Below are positions 50,382 through 60,125 of a stretch of 64,000 nt of DNA, piece after piece. Location of the stretch: positions 1,054,001-1,118,000 of the forward strand of contig OZ244967.1 of assembly GCA_965222695.1 (NCBI GenBank), written 5' to 3'. The notes under the pieces were generated by a model, which was not told the DNA's origin, did not search any database, and saw only the letters and a list, made by a program, of their open reading frames with translations. The position numbers and the translations under genes were made by a program. The first letter of the stretch is position 1, and each line of letters starts with the position of its first letter. The DNA comes from UBA7957 sp965222695. Lineage in GTDB: Bacteria > Pseudomonadota > Gammaproteobacteria > Granulosicoccales > Granulosicoccaceae.

Positions 50382-53300
50382 ATGGTTAAACTATTCTCTC
50401 GTTATCGTCATTTATCTTGTATCATGTGGTGCTCTATCACCATCGTAGCCTGGGTTGCCTTTAATTCAACATCGGCATTTGCAAATGACCTTACTTCGGA
50501 CGAATTAGATTCAATCACTAGTAAGCCAGGTTTGAACTGGTTACGTGGTGAACGATATGACCCCTTCAAAGGTGTGATCAAGCATCGCGTCATCGATATG
50601 AAAATACCGGGTAATGGGACGCTAGACTTATTGGTTATACGTGATGATAAACAAATCCTGATTCCACGCCTATTCAATACAGGCAGCATTGGTCGATACC
50701 TTGAAGAAACAGGAAACAGCGGCGATAACGCCCAATTCCGATGGCACTATACACGCCACAGCGCGACTGGTGGACACTGCACAGGCAGATATGACAAGCC
50801 AGGTGCCACCGGGGAACTGCCCATTGTCCTCAACCTCTACGGCTCAAAGATTTACTTCTACTCTACCGCAAACCCGGCAATTTTAGGGAAATCCCGATTC
50901 CCAGCCGACGCCAAGTATGTGAGCCCATCCAACTGGTACATCGCCTGCGAAAACAGTATTTTTAATATTTATGATCCATCCGGAAAAATTTGGACATTCA
51001 ATGGCAAAAAGAATACTTTTTCAGACTCAGAGAATAGCTATTCCATTTATCTGACGTCTATTCAGGATTCATTTGGTAACACCATCGATTATAGTTACAA
51101 GAGCGATTCGTCGATTGGTGAAAGTTTCGATAAAAATGAATGGCAGCGAGTGGTAAGTAGTGCTTATGAATCCTATAAAGACAAACCTCAAATCAGCACA
51201 ATCTCCGCATCCGACGGCCGCCTTGTTACCTTCAACTACACAAGCTCTGGTACCCTAAAGGAATATTTCGACAACGGTTATCCGAATAAACGATCCAGAG
51301 AAGTCACGTTCGATGGTTCTGTCACTCGTTGGAAAAGGGAAGATGGAAAGGAATGGTACTACAAGCGAGAGCATAACCTGATTAGCGAGGTTCGTTACCC
51401 TGAGGGCATGATTCTCGAGTACGGAATGAGCCAGGCCAGGAGATCTGACTATATCGGCAACCTTAACAGTTCGGACCCAAGTTATGCCACCAGCCGTCAA
51501 GAATACTACATCCACAGTAGCCGCTCATTAAGTGGCACAAGTGTCTATCAACAATGGACGTTCAGTCGGGCTGTTGACAATAACGCGCACACATTAACGC
51601 GAACCATTGACACAGAAACCGGTGCCGAGAGTTTTACCTATCACAGGCTCTACAAACGCAATAGTTATTCCTCACAGTATATCAACGATCTTTACAACCA
51701 GGAGCGTGCTGTCCGAGGTAAATTGCTAAAGAGTGTGAGTAGTAAACATCGAACCCTTGACTTGCCATCGGTGCGTACTAAGGGTGAATCCGCTGAGAGC
51801 TCGGACGTCGAGCATCACGAAAGCGTGTATACCTGGGAGGCAGATCCAAGTTTCTTCGATCGTACAAAGGTAACTAACTTCGATAATCGAAAGGGTTACT
51901 TTCAAGCTGAGAAACCGCGCCTGAAAAAAATGACAACTTCTGTTATCGGTGGGTCCAACGCGCTGGAATTCACTCGGGAGTATTCTCACTTCAACGCTTT
52001 CCATTTGCCTGGAACTGTCACGGAAACAAATGGATCTGGCAAACAGCGACTTACGCGAATTAGCTACATAAGCCCCTTGTCTGAAGTAACCCCATGGATA
52101 GTGGGTTTGTGGAAGGAAAAGGAACTGGGAATTGCTTTTTTCTGGGAAGAAGGTATGTCCACTGAATTCCGAACATATTCCACCTCAACTGGTGCGCTAG
52201 AACGTAGCATCGTTGATAACATTTCGACTTACTTCAGCTATCACAGTGACGGTAGCGTAAGTAGGGTTACTGATGACGAAGGAAAATGGGAGCAGTTTGA
52301 TTCTTACAAGCGTGGTATTCCAACCCGAACAACGACCAGCAGTGGAGCAGTTAAAGTTACTGAGGTCAACACTGATGGCACGATCAAAGAAGAGAGCACC
52401 TGGTTCAACACGGGGATACGCTGGAAATTTGAGTACGATACACTACGCCGATTGAGTAAGGTCACATCACCCGAACCTGGACGCATACCAAAAACAATTA
52501 CTTGGACTACAAACAGCAGCAACAGAACGATCACTCGCATTGAAACACAGGGATCCGAATACAAGCGTACGACGCACTACAATATGCTAATGGATCCAAT
52601 ATCGGAATTCACCGAATACGCAACGACCCTTGGCCGCGAAGGGATCACAAATGCATGGGAATACGATGCACTGGGCCGCTTGAAAAAAGCGATCCTTAAT
52701 CAATTAGTAAATCTCCAAGGCAATGGTCTCCAAGCTGGAGCTCGATTACTTGATCCTAATATCACTACCTACCGTTACGATGGACTGGATCGCCTGGTTG
52801 AAGAAAGCCGAACATCACATTCTGGGGAAACGGATGTTACTAAATACAGCTACGGTATCAGAAGCGGTGCACGGTATATAAAACGTACTGATCCAGCACC
52901 CGCCAATATCGGTGGTACTGTAACGACAACCACCTATCTGGATAGCTTTGGTCACATAAACAATGCCTGGACAACTGGCGTGTTACGTCCGGAATCCACC
53001 GCAACCATAGGCCGGGATATATTGGGACGAATGAAATCGCTCCAGCAGGGTGGCATCACCCGCCGCTATAACTACTACTTAGGTTTACTGGAAAGTGAAG
53101 AACACCCGGAAACCGGTAAAACCGATTATACATACTATTCTAATGGCAATCTAAAATCGAAAACACAAGGCGGGAACACAACAACGTACTTTTACGACCA
53201 GGATAACCGCCTTGAGATCGTTGATGGAGTGGGTGCAAACGCAGATTATTTTTATACCTATTACCCGGATGGATCATTGGAGTCGGTTTTTACCCGCGGT

Positions 53301-55907
53301 AATAATATCGTGAGCCAATACGAATATGACAAAGAAGGCCAGACAAAATTGGAAACACATAGCGTTTATGGTCAAAGTTTTAAACTCAAGTACGACTACA
53401 ATGCGCTCGGCCATTTATCCCAACTCACCTACCCCAGCAGCAAAACCTATAATTTTGCCCCGGATGGCTTGGGTAGGGCAACTAAAGTTGCAGTTGACGG
53501 TAATAATCTGGCTAGCAACTTGCGGCATTACCCTAGTGGATTACTTTCCCACGGCAAGATGGGCTCCGCGCTCTATACCGAGCAGACGCTAACAGCTAAC
53601 CACCTGCCGGATGTCATTAGCAGCAAGAAGAATGGTTCAAACACTTTGTTAGCCAAGCATGACTATGGCTATGACCTGGCCCGCAACGTCACCCAGATCG
53701 AAATCACTGGTGATACTACCGATCTGATGTCGATGAATTATGACAAGCAAAATCGCTTAACCAGAGTTACCAGCGGTCGTCTTGGTGACTATATATATGA
53801 TTACGATGCAGTCGATAATATCGATTGGATTAAAATCAACGGTGTCCAATCTAACTATAACTACGACAGCAGCAATAAGCTGACCTCCATTACTGGCGGT
53901 CCGCTCGCCCGCAGTAGCTTCAGTTATGATTCTCACGGAAATACTACCTGGACGGGTAAAAACAACATAAGCTACAACTCGGCGAACCAAATCACTTCTC
54001 TTCGGAACACACAAAATTCTCCCTTAGAACACTATTATTATGATGGGCATGGGCGAAGAATTCTCACGGAACTAGGTGGCAAAGAAATCTATACCATCTA
54101 TGGTATCGATGGAACTCTACGTCATCGGTTCGAACCAGAAAAGGATTACCAGAGTGATTATCACTACAATGGTGGAAGGCTGATTGCACGCAGCGACTTC
54201 AGCGAATCTGGTAGCACCGGCCCAACAGGAACAGGCGCCTTCGAGCAATCCGCAGACGGCGTGCTATCGATGGAAGCCGAATCGGCCAACGCGGTAGCGG
54301 GAGATGGTAACACCTGGAATCATAAGACGCTCTCGGACGCCTCTGGCGGTGCGGCGATGAAGGTCGAAGGCAGTGGCTATTGGAATTTAGACAGCGATCC
54401 AACGCACTACCAGAAAAGTGCCAAACTGCACTTCCCGATTGTCGCGAGTGTGAGCGGTACGCATACCGTTTGGATACGCACCAAAGCCCTGGATAACACC
54501 GCTGACTCTCTGCACTTGAGTCTGGATGATCAGTTCGTCGCCAGCTATTGGCTGAGTAATTACAATCAGTGGCAATGGTCCAGCCGCACTGTTTCCCTGA
54601 CCGCCGGCGAAAGCTACACGCTGACCCTCTGGGCGCGTGAGATGAATGTGACTGTGGACAAAGTTGTCGTACTGGCCAATGGTCTGGCAGCACCCAGTGG
54701 TGAAGGTCCCGCGGAAAGTACCCGACAAGGGAGTGCCACCGGCACCGACGAAGGTGAATTACCGTTTATCGACTTTATGGCCCCACCGGTAAACCTGCCA
54801 TCAAAGCCTGGGCTGTTTGAGGAAGTCAAAATCAGTGCAGCCGGGACGGTAGTAAAACGTATTTCAGACTTTTGGAAATTCTCGTCGGGGGAAATGCCCC
54901 ACTTCAACGCAACCAATGACGCGAACCTTGCTTTTGGCTACTCACGTCATCACGCTTTCAGTAAAGATAACACTTACATTTTAGGTGGTGGTGGCTGGCG
55001 CTGGCGTGCTCTTTGGCATGCAAACGGAGCTTATGTGCGTGAAGTAACGCAAGCCGGTTCTGGAGAGGCTGTCTGGTCTAACACTGAGAATGACTATATT
55101 TATCTGGTCGATACAGACACAAAGTCATTCTCCAAGACTAATGTATTGAATGATAGTAAAACAGTGCTTCGGACATTTCCGTACTCTATTAGTATGGGAG
55201 AATCCGAAGGCAGCATTTCAGACGACGACAAAAGAGTAGCCTTTTCGTCGAACAATAACGGTCAGGTTCGTGTAACAGCATATGATATCGAGCAAGACAC
55301 CTACACTGAAAAAACCCTCAGTCGAACGTATTCGGATCTGGATTGGGTTTCAGTATCTCGCTCTGGCAACTACATTCTAGTCGCCTATGACAGAGGTGTT
55401 AGAGTTGTAGAACTCTATAACTGGGATCTCTCGTTTGTACGTAGAATCACCAACCAAAAACACGGCGATATTGGGTGGGATGAAAATGGCGATGAATGTT
55501 GGTTTTCAATAGGCCACTTAGAACCCGATACATCCAGAACAACGATTGGCAAATGGCGTTTAAGTGATAACGCCTATACCGAAGTTCTCGGTGGGCCCGG
55601 TAGATTTACAAACCAACCTGACTCATTGAGTGGACATATTTCCGCAACAGCCACTGACAGAAACCCTGGGCGGATAAACGTCTCGCTTACCGATCCTGAG
55701 GGGCCATATACCCTGTTTTCACTAAAAACCGATGGCTCGGAAAAAATTCAGTTTTTCGGATGGCACGGCAGCGATATACAAGAATACTACGACGAACCCC
55801 ATTTCCTGACCAACAGAACAGGCGATGTAGGCGTATTTAAGTCGAATTGGGGAAATTCTGACGATCCGACGGAGATGTATCTCATCTACAAAGACCCTGA
55901 CAGCTAG
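50382..55907 (+). CDS. RHS/YD-repeat protein with CBM-like and propeller-like C-terminal domains
   Basis: 1841 residues. A signal peptide ends near AFA-ND (residue 34). The N-terminal region (about 60-330) is beta-rich, and YD repeats run from about 600 to 1280 (YDTLRRLSKVTSPEPGR, YDALGRLKKAI, YDGLDRLVEES, YDKQNRLTRVTSG, YDGHGRRI). Instead of the usual RHS core and toxin, the repeat ends at HYNGGRLIAR and a carbohydrate-binding-like domain follows (about 1283-1434), then a WD40/TolB-like propeller region (about 1483-1841). The core and toxin are in the next gene. Secreted; probable polymorphic-toxin scaffold or adhesin. Confidence 0.85.
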   Translation: MVKLFSRYRHLSCIMWCSITIVAWVAFNSTSAFANDLTSDELDSITSKPGLNWLRGERYDPFKGVIKHRVIDMKIPGNGTLDLLVIRDDKQILIPRLFNTGSIGRYLEETGNSGDNAQFRWHYTRHSATGGHCTGRYDKPGATGELPIVLNLYGSKIYFYSTANPAILGKSRFPADAKYVSPSNWYIACENSIFNIYDPSGKIWTFNGKKNTFSDSENSYSIYLTSIQDSFGNTIDYSYKSDSSIGESFDKNEWQRVVSSAYESYKDKPQISTISASDGRLVTFNYTSSGTLKEYFDNGYPNKRSREVTFDGSVTRWKREDGKEWYYKREHNLISEVRYPEGMILEYGMSQARRSDYIGNLNSSDPSYATSRQEYYIHSSRSLSGTSVYQQWTFSRAVDNNAHTLTRTIDTETGAESFTYHRLYKRNSYSSQYINDLYNQERAVRGKLLKSVSSKHRTLDLPSVRTKGESAESSDVEHHESVYTWEADPSFFDRTKVTNFDNRKGYFQAEKPRLKKMTTSVIGGSNALEFTREYSHFNAFHLPGTVTETNGSGKQRLTRISYISPLSEVTPWIVGLWKEKELGIAFFWEEGMSTEFRTYSTSTGALERSIVDNISTYFSYHSDGSVSRVTDDEGKWEQFDSYKRGIPTRTTTSSGAVKVTEVNTDGTIKEESTWFNTGIRWKFEYDTLRRLSKVTSPEPGRIPKTITWTTNSSNRTITRIETQGSEYKRTTHYNMLMDPISEFTEYATTLGREGITNAWEYDALGRLKKAILNQLVNLQGNGLQAGARLLDPNITTYRYDGLDRLVEESRTSHSGETDVTKYSYGIRSGARYIKRTDPAPANIGGTVTTTTYLDSFGHINNAWTTGVLRPESTATIGRDILGRMKSLQQGGITRRYNYYLGLLESEEHPETGKTDYTYYSNGNLKSKTQGGNTTTYFYDQDNRLEIVDGVGANADYFYTYYPDGSLESVFTRGNNIVSQYEYDKEGQTKLETHSVYGQSFKLKYDYNALGHLSQLTYPSSKTYNFAPDGLGRATKVAVDGNNLASNLRHYPSGLLSHGKMGSALYTEQTLTANHLPDVISSKKNGSNTLLAKHDYGYDLARNVTQIEITGDTTDLMSMNYDKQNRLTRVTSGRLGDYIYDYDAVDNIDWIKINGVQSNYNYDSSNKLTSITGGPLARSSFSYDSHGNTTWTGKNNISYNSANQITSLRNTQNSPLEHYYYDGHGRRILTELGGKEIYTIYGIDGTLRHRFEPEKDYQSDYHYNGGRLIARSDFSESGSTGPTGTGAFEQSADGVLSMEAESANAVAGDGNTWNHKTLSDASGGAAMKVEGSGYWNLDSDPTHYQKSAKLHFPIVASVSGTHTVWIRTKALDNTADSLHLSLDDQFVASYWLSNYNQWQWSSRTVSLTAGESYTLTLWAREMNVTVDKVVVLANGLAAPSGEGPAESTRQGSATGTDEGELPFIDFMAPPVNLPSKPGLFEEVKISAAGTVVKRISDFWKFSSGEMPHFNATNDANLAFGYSRHHAFSKDNTYILGGGGWRWRALWHANGAYVREVTQAGSGEAVWSNTENDYIYLVDTDTKSFSKTNVLNDSKTVLRTFPYSISMGESEGSISDDDKRVAFSSNNNGQVRVTAYDIEQDTYTEKTLSRTYSDLDWVSVSRSGNYILVAYDRGVRVVELYNWDLSFVRRITNQKHGDIGWDENGDECWFSIGHLEPDTSRTTIGKWRLSDNAYTEVLGGPGRFTNQPDSLSGHISATATDRNPGRINVSLTDPEGPYTLFSLKTDGSEKIQFFGWHGSDIQEYYDEPHFLTNRTGDVGVFKSNWGNSDDPTEMYLIYKDPDS

Positions 55908-56008
55908 GGGAGTGGTTTGAGGCACGTTTGGTTTATTGCCGTTAAGTTGACTTAAGCACCAGCAGTTATTTAACGGATCTGAATAGGGGATTAACAGAGA
56001 GATCCATC

Positions 56009-57022
56009 ATGAGAGAACAATATAAAAGCCAGTACGACAACCGTTTTGTGCAAACAGCGTTGAATCTATGGCACCGTAATCTGGGCCGTCTGATCGCTAT
56101 CAGCGTTATTATTTTGCTGATCCTTGGCAGCCATGCGCAAGCGGCCATGCACGTCGTTTATTTTCATACCGATGCTTCCGGAAGCCCCACTGCGGCATTT
56201 AATGCTGATGGTGAAATTTGTTGGACAGAAACCTACGCGCCCTACGGTGAAAAACTCGACAAGGAAGACAGTTTTCCACCGACAGAGGGTTGCGGATTAC
56301 TGGGTGAAGATATAGGCTACACAGGCCACGTGCAGGATGGCAGTGGTCTGGTGTATGCGCAACAGCGTTACTATGACCCTGCGATAAGTCGGTTTATGAG
56401 CACCGATCCTGTTATGCCGAGTGCGGGTGATCCTCGGTTTTTTGGGCGGTATCATTATGCGAATAACAATCCTTATCGGTATACCGATCCTACTGGAATG
56501 GCAATTGAAGATCCTGATGCAGGCGAGTCAGACTGGCCAGGGGATTTAGATTGGAACGATGATGGTGCCGGGTTTGACTGGCGGGGCCATTTTAATAAAA
56601 GAGATGCTATTTCGCGCGTTAATACTCCAATTGAGTTGGCATTATACGACGCTTATGAATTTTATGAGGACCCAAGCTTTGCGGCTTTGGCTGGCATACT
56701 TGGAAGAAAGCTTAAGTTTATAACTGGCATTTTCGAAGTTACAAAGGGAGCAGGCAAAAAAGCCAATGATGTTATTCATGTAACTAAGGATGGTGTGGCA
56801 TTACCTCCGGGTGCTAAACATAAAATTCCAGATAACTACGTACAGAATCCGCATCGTTCAGGCAATTATGGTGAGATAGTTGATGGCAAGTACAAAGAAC
56901 GCTTAAGGATTGATCCTGCTACTCCACTGGGTCAGAAGGGGCCAAACTATTCCCACTACCATAAAAACGGTAAAGGTAAGCATTACAGTCCTAAAGAAGG
57001 TGATCCGGATCCGGGGTTTTAG
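56009..57022 (+). CDS. Secreted RHS-core protein with C-terminal toxin candidate
   Basis: 337 residues. A signal peptide or anchor (LIAISVIILLILGSHAQA, about residues 30-47) is followed by the RHS core: VVYFHTDASGSPTAAF, GYTGHVQDGSGLVYAQQRYYDPAISRFMSTDPV and YHYANNNPYRYTDPTGM. The C-terminal ~190 residues differ from the core and hold several histidines (NPHRSGNYGEI, GPNYSHYHKNGKGKHY), a toxin-like tail I cannot assign to a family; a nuclease is conceivable. The core normally belongs to the same chain as the preceding repeats, so this locus is split in two. Confidence 0.82.
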   Translation: MREQYKSQYDNRFVQTALNLWHRNLGRLIAISVIILLILGSHAQAAMHVVYFHTDASGSPTAAFNADGEICWTETYAPYGEKLDKEDSFPPTEGCGLLGEDIGYTGHVQDGSGLVYAQQRYYDPAISRFMSTDPVMPSAGDPRFFGRYHYANNNPYRYTDPTGMAIEDPDAGESDWPGDLDWNDDGAGFDWRGHFNKRDAISRVNTPIELALYDAYEFYEDPSFAALAGILGRKLKFITGIFEVTKGAGKKANDVIHVTKDGVALPPGAKHKIPDNYVQNPHRSGNYGEIVDGKYKERLRIDPATPLGQKGPNYSHYHKNGKGKHYSPKEGDPDPGF

Positions 57023-57024
57023 AT

Positions 57025-57387
57025 ATGGACATTAATTTTAATTCTTTGCCGTGGCATGATGCTGAACTGTTATCGGTAAGCATTGATCGTTCAAATGCAG
57101 GCAATAGCGATACTGTTGAGCTTGTCGTCAAGTGGCCTGATGGTAAACAAAATAGTCTCGTTTTTAATGATTGTTATTTTTTCGATGCTCAAATGAATTT
57201 CGGTGTCATAGCGGAAGAAACAATCTTAGAAGCTATGTGCTTGACAGAGAGCGATAAGCTTTCTGAGATAAAAGGGAAGTGGGAACCGTTGGGTATAGTG
57301 CCTGATAAAATTTATTGTTATCGAATAAATACTAATTCAACAAATAGCCAAATAGACATTTATGCTTTGTCTTATACATTGTCCTAA
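57025..57387 (+). CDS. Probable immunity protein for the RHS toxin
   Basis: 120 residues, acidic, no signal peptide, starting 2 nt after the toxin gene's stop. PWHDAELLSVSIDRS at the N-terminus is reminiscent of small Imm-type proteins. Position, size and cytosolic nature fit an immunity partner; sequence alone does not prove binding. Confidence 0.72.
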   Translation: MDINFNSLPWHDAELLSVSIDRSNAGNSDTVELVVKWPDGKQNSLVFNDCYFFDAQMNFGVIAEETILEAMCLTESDKLSEIKGKWEPLGIVPDKIYCYRINTNSTNSQIDIYALSYTLS

Positions 57388-57390
57388 TTG

Positions 57391-57420
57391 AAACAAAGCC
57401 CGTATTCGCGGGCTTTGTTT
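57391..57420 (+). terminator. Terminator after the immunity gene
   Basis: Perfect 12-bp stem AAACAAAGCCCG (57391-57402) / CGGGCTTTGTTT (57409-57420), loop TATTCG, ending in Ts. It closes the RHS-immunity unit. Confidence 0.85.
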
Positions 57421-57497
57421 ATATGGGCTGCGCGATGGAGAGTGTCAGTAATTTTGTGTGATGAGTCATACTACCCCCTGACGGGGAAGGAGTTAGT

Positions 57498-57890
57498 ATG
57501 GCAAAGCGAGAGCAATCCAAGATCAGCACCGAATTATTAGATGAACTGCTTTCAGGGCGAGATCCTACGAAAGTATTGAGTTCTGATGGGCTTATGGGTG
57601 ATTTGAAGAAAGCCCTGGCAGAACGGATTCTGCAGGCCGAGATGGACGTCCATCTGGATAACGACGAACAACGCCAGGCAGGCAATCATCGTAACGGCAC
57701 CAGTCAGAAAAGCGTGCTGACAGATGATGGCAGAATCGTGCTTGATATACCTCGGGACCGCCATGGTCAGTTTGACCCAGCGTTCATTCAGAAATACCAA
57801 CGCCGGTTTCCCGGCTTTGACGAGAAAATCATCAGTCTGTACGCCAACGGCATGAGTGTCAATGATCACCTCAATGGAGCCATTCCGTGT
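57498..57890 (+). pseudogene. IS256-family transposase, N-terminal remnant
   Basis: About 125 residues typical of the mutator-type transposase N-terminus: LLSGRDPTKVLSSDGLMGDLKKALAERILQAEMDVHL, GNHRNGTSQKSVLTDDG and FDEKIISLYANGMSV. The frame then enters the inverted repeat of the RAYT element at 57891 and ends in unrelated residues. A possible left IS end, GAGAGTGTCAGTAATTTTGT, is at about 57436. The rest of the IS is absent. Confidence 0.85.
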
Positions 57891-59156
57891 AAAAACCAAG
57901 ACACGCACGATTTGACATATCAAAATGACTGCATTATTGTTTCCACCACGCTCGATTCAAGGAGGAATCACCATGCCAACGCCCCGCTCCCAATTGATTT
58001 CACTTGAGGATACTCCCTGGTATCACTGCATTTCCCGCTGCGTTCGCAGAGCTTGGCTTTGCGGCTTTGACGAAACGACCGGCACGGATTACGAATATCG
58101 GCGAGCATGGGTCGTCGATAGACTGGAACTGCTCAGTCATGCTTTTTCTATCGAGATTGCAGCGTTCGCTGTGCTCAGCAATCACCATCATGTTGTCCTT
58201 CGTGTGGACGCAGAATCACCCAAGAGTTGGTCATTAGATGAAACTGTTCGGCGCTGGCACAAGGTTTATAACGGAACTTTCCTCAGTCAACGATTTTGCG
58301 CCGAAGACCCCTTATCTAGAGCTGAAATGCGTATCGTCAGGCGCGATGCCGCCGTTTGGAAGGAGCGCTTGATCAGTATCAGTTGGTTTATGCGTGCGCT
58401 GAATGAGCCGATCGCCAGAGCAGCTAACCTCGAAGATAACTGCACCGGGAAGTTTTTTGAAGCGAGATTCAAAAGCCAAGCCCTGCTCGATGAAAAAGCC
58501 ATTCTCGCCGCCATGGCCTATGTCGATCTGAATCCGATCCGCGCACAACTTGCCGACACGCCCGAGGACAGTGAATACACCAGCATCCAAGCCCGGATCG
58601 ATAACCTGAAGGAGAAATCCTCCAATTCTTTTTTGGCACCTTTTACAGGCAAGGAAAAAGATGTAGTCACAGCGGGTGTCCCCTATCACTTACGGGACTA
58701 TATCGAACTGGTGGAATGGACAGGCCGTGCCGTACGTGAAGACAAACGGGGCCGTGTAGATAGCACTCCGCCGCCTATACTGAAGCGGCTGGGATTGGCG
58801 CCTGCCGACTGGGTAGTTTTTGCCACCGAAGTGGAGTCCCAGTTTGGCAACTGGGTGGGCTCACTCAGCCAGATTTCTCTTGCTTCGAACCATGTAGGGC
58901 AGCGATGGATTTGTGCCTGCACAGGTAGTCGGCACTTCTACTGACCGACACGCTTCTGTTACACACTGACAGTGTTGCAGAGAGTGACGCGATGTACCGC
59001 TGTGCTGAAATTTTTATAAAGTCGTTTTTTACGCGGTATTTTCTTTCACTATCCGATACTGATCACGCTGCTCATTGAATCTTTTCCAGACTGCGTAAAT
59101 TTCACTCCGAGAAAGCCTTGATTTTTTTGTTTTAAATCGTGCGTGTCTTGGTTTTT
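57891..59156 (+). mobile_element. RAYT element flanked by perfect 23-bp inverted repeats
   Basis: AAAAACCAAGACACGCACGA plus TTT at 57891-57913 recurs exactly inverted at 59134-59156. Between them lies one Y1-type transposase gene (57973-58944) and about 190 bp of gene-free DNA. The left repeat abuts the IS256 remnant. The unit is about 1266 bp. Confidence 0.82.
57973..58944 (+). CDS. REP-associated tyrosine transposase (Y1/HUH family)
   Basis: 323 residues from MPTPRSQLISLEDTPWYHCISRCVRRAWLCG; the ATG at 57973 follows AAGGAGG. The HUH motif is NHHHVVLRV (about residue 74). The catalytic tyrosine lies further on; WFMRALNEPIARAANLEDNCTGKFFEARFKSQALLDEKA is the conserved mid-region of RAYTs. 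It should nick single-stranded DNA at REP-like hairpins. The large size, with a C-terminal extension, fits the longer RAYT subgroup. Frame intact. Confidence 0.88.
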   Translation: MPTPRSQLISLEDTPWYHCISRCVRRAWLCGFDETTGTDYEYRRAWVVDRLELLSHAFSIEIAAFAVLSNHHHVVLRVDAESPKSWSLDETVRRWHKVYNGTFLSQRFCAEDPLSRAEMRIVRRDAAVWKERLISISWFMRALNEPIARAANLEDNCTGKFFEARFKSQALLDEKAILAAMAYVDLNPIRAQLADTPEDSEYTSIQARIDNLKEKSSNSFLAPFTGKEKDVVTAGVPYHLRDYIELVEWTGRAVREDKRGRVDSTPPPILKRLGLAPADWVVFATEVESQFGNWVGSLSQISLASNHVGQRWICACTGSRHFY

Positions 59157-59690
59157 CTCTGTTTTCAGGTTAGTGCTTACGGCCATAGCCTAGCCCTTCC
59201 TGGATGCACGCGCGGCGCCAGTGTTATATGTTATAGTTCAACATGACACCAATCATCGAAAATCCGGAACAGGCTGACACGGTTAATGCTCAAATAACTT
59301 GCTGCTTTGTCGTGCGTATGTCACGAAAGACGTACGGCGTGTCTTTCGCGGATCTATGACCGAAAAGATCGCGGCGACATACCGGAGAATGCAGGAACTG
59401 CCTTATTGAAATAAAGCCGAGGGCAATGATATGAACGCAAAATCTAGCGAAAGGGATCGGCCGAACGACAAATCACCATCAAAACCGATAGGTGACGCTG
59501 CTGTTCACGGAATGACATCTTTTTTGACGGGTTTTTTGTCAGTACTCTGCCACGCCGTTCAAACCACACCGTCTAGCATAATGAAACAAAACCCAAACGT
59601 ACGGCCAAATTCTCCACCTGCATCCGGTGGCATTTCATCAATAGGATATTAAGCTGCTATTTTTACGCTCTTACGGAGCTGGTTTGAATT
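59157..59690. other. Stretch with one doubtful small ORF
   Basis: About 534 bp with little content. A 73-codon frame at 59431-59652 (MNAKSSERDRPNDKSP...) starts with GGGCAATGATATG upstream and has one short hydrophobic segment; it has no recognised family and may be spurious. Confidence 0.4.
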
Positions 59691-60035
59691 CTAACTCGGC
59701 AATTTGAAATCTATTGGAACGGGTGCATTCCTGCTGACAGACTGGGTACAGGCATCACTTTCAGGATTTAAAGCGAGTATCCGTGACAGATTTTCGTTGA
59801 GTCGTCGGATTCTTTTTTGAGTATGGTTTAATTCCAGTGTGAGTCGTTTGATCGTCATTTCACAGTCAGTCTTTTCACGCTCAAGTACTGAAATCTTCAC
59901 CTCCAGGCTTTTGTTCATTGCTTCAAGCGCCGCAAAGTGGTTATGCATAATCAAAATTTGCTTTTGGAGGGGAGTTGTTGCTTCATGCACATTGATCATT
60001 TTTTCAATGCCACTAAGAAAATCCATGCCAGCCAC
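59691..60035 (-). CDS. Hypothetical coiled-coil protein
   Basis: 114 residues. The central part (about 35-90) is a strong heptad coiled coil, KSLEVKISVLEREKTDCEMTIKRLTLELNHTQKRIRRL. N-terminal MDFLSGIEKMINVHEATTPLQ. No signal peptide. Proteins of this type occur on genomic islands; no function can be assigned. Confidence 0.6.
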   Translation of the reverse strand: MAGMDFLSGIEKMINVHEATTPLQKQILIMHNHFAALEAMNKSLEVKISVLEREKTDCEMTIKRLTLELNHTQKRIRRLNENLSRILALNPESDACTQSVSRNAPVPIDFKLPS

Positions 60036-60125
60036 TTAATACCTTCTATTGAAGGGTAAAATATGAGGAGAAAGCTGAATTTATATTTAAAAGGATAAAA
60101 ATGGAATAGTAAAAAATCATTAACC

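Noticed and set aside
57913..58007. C-terminal tail of the IS256 frame
   Set aside because: The frame continues into the RAYT element and the residues have no transposase similarity.
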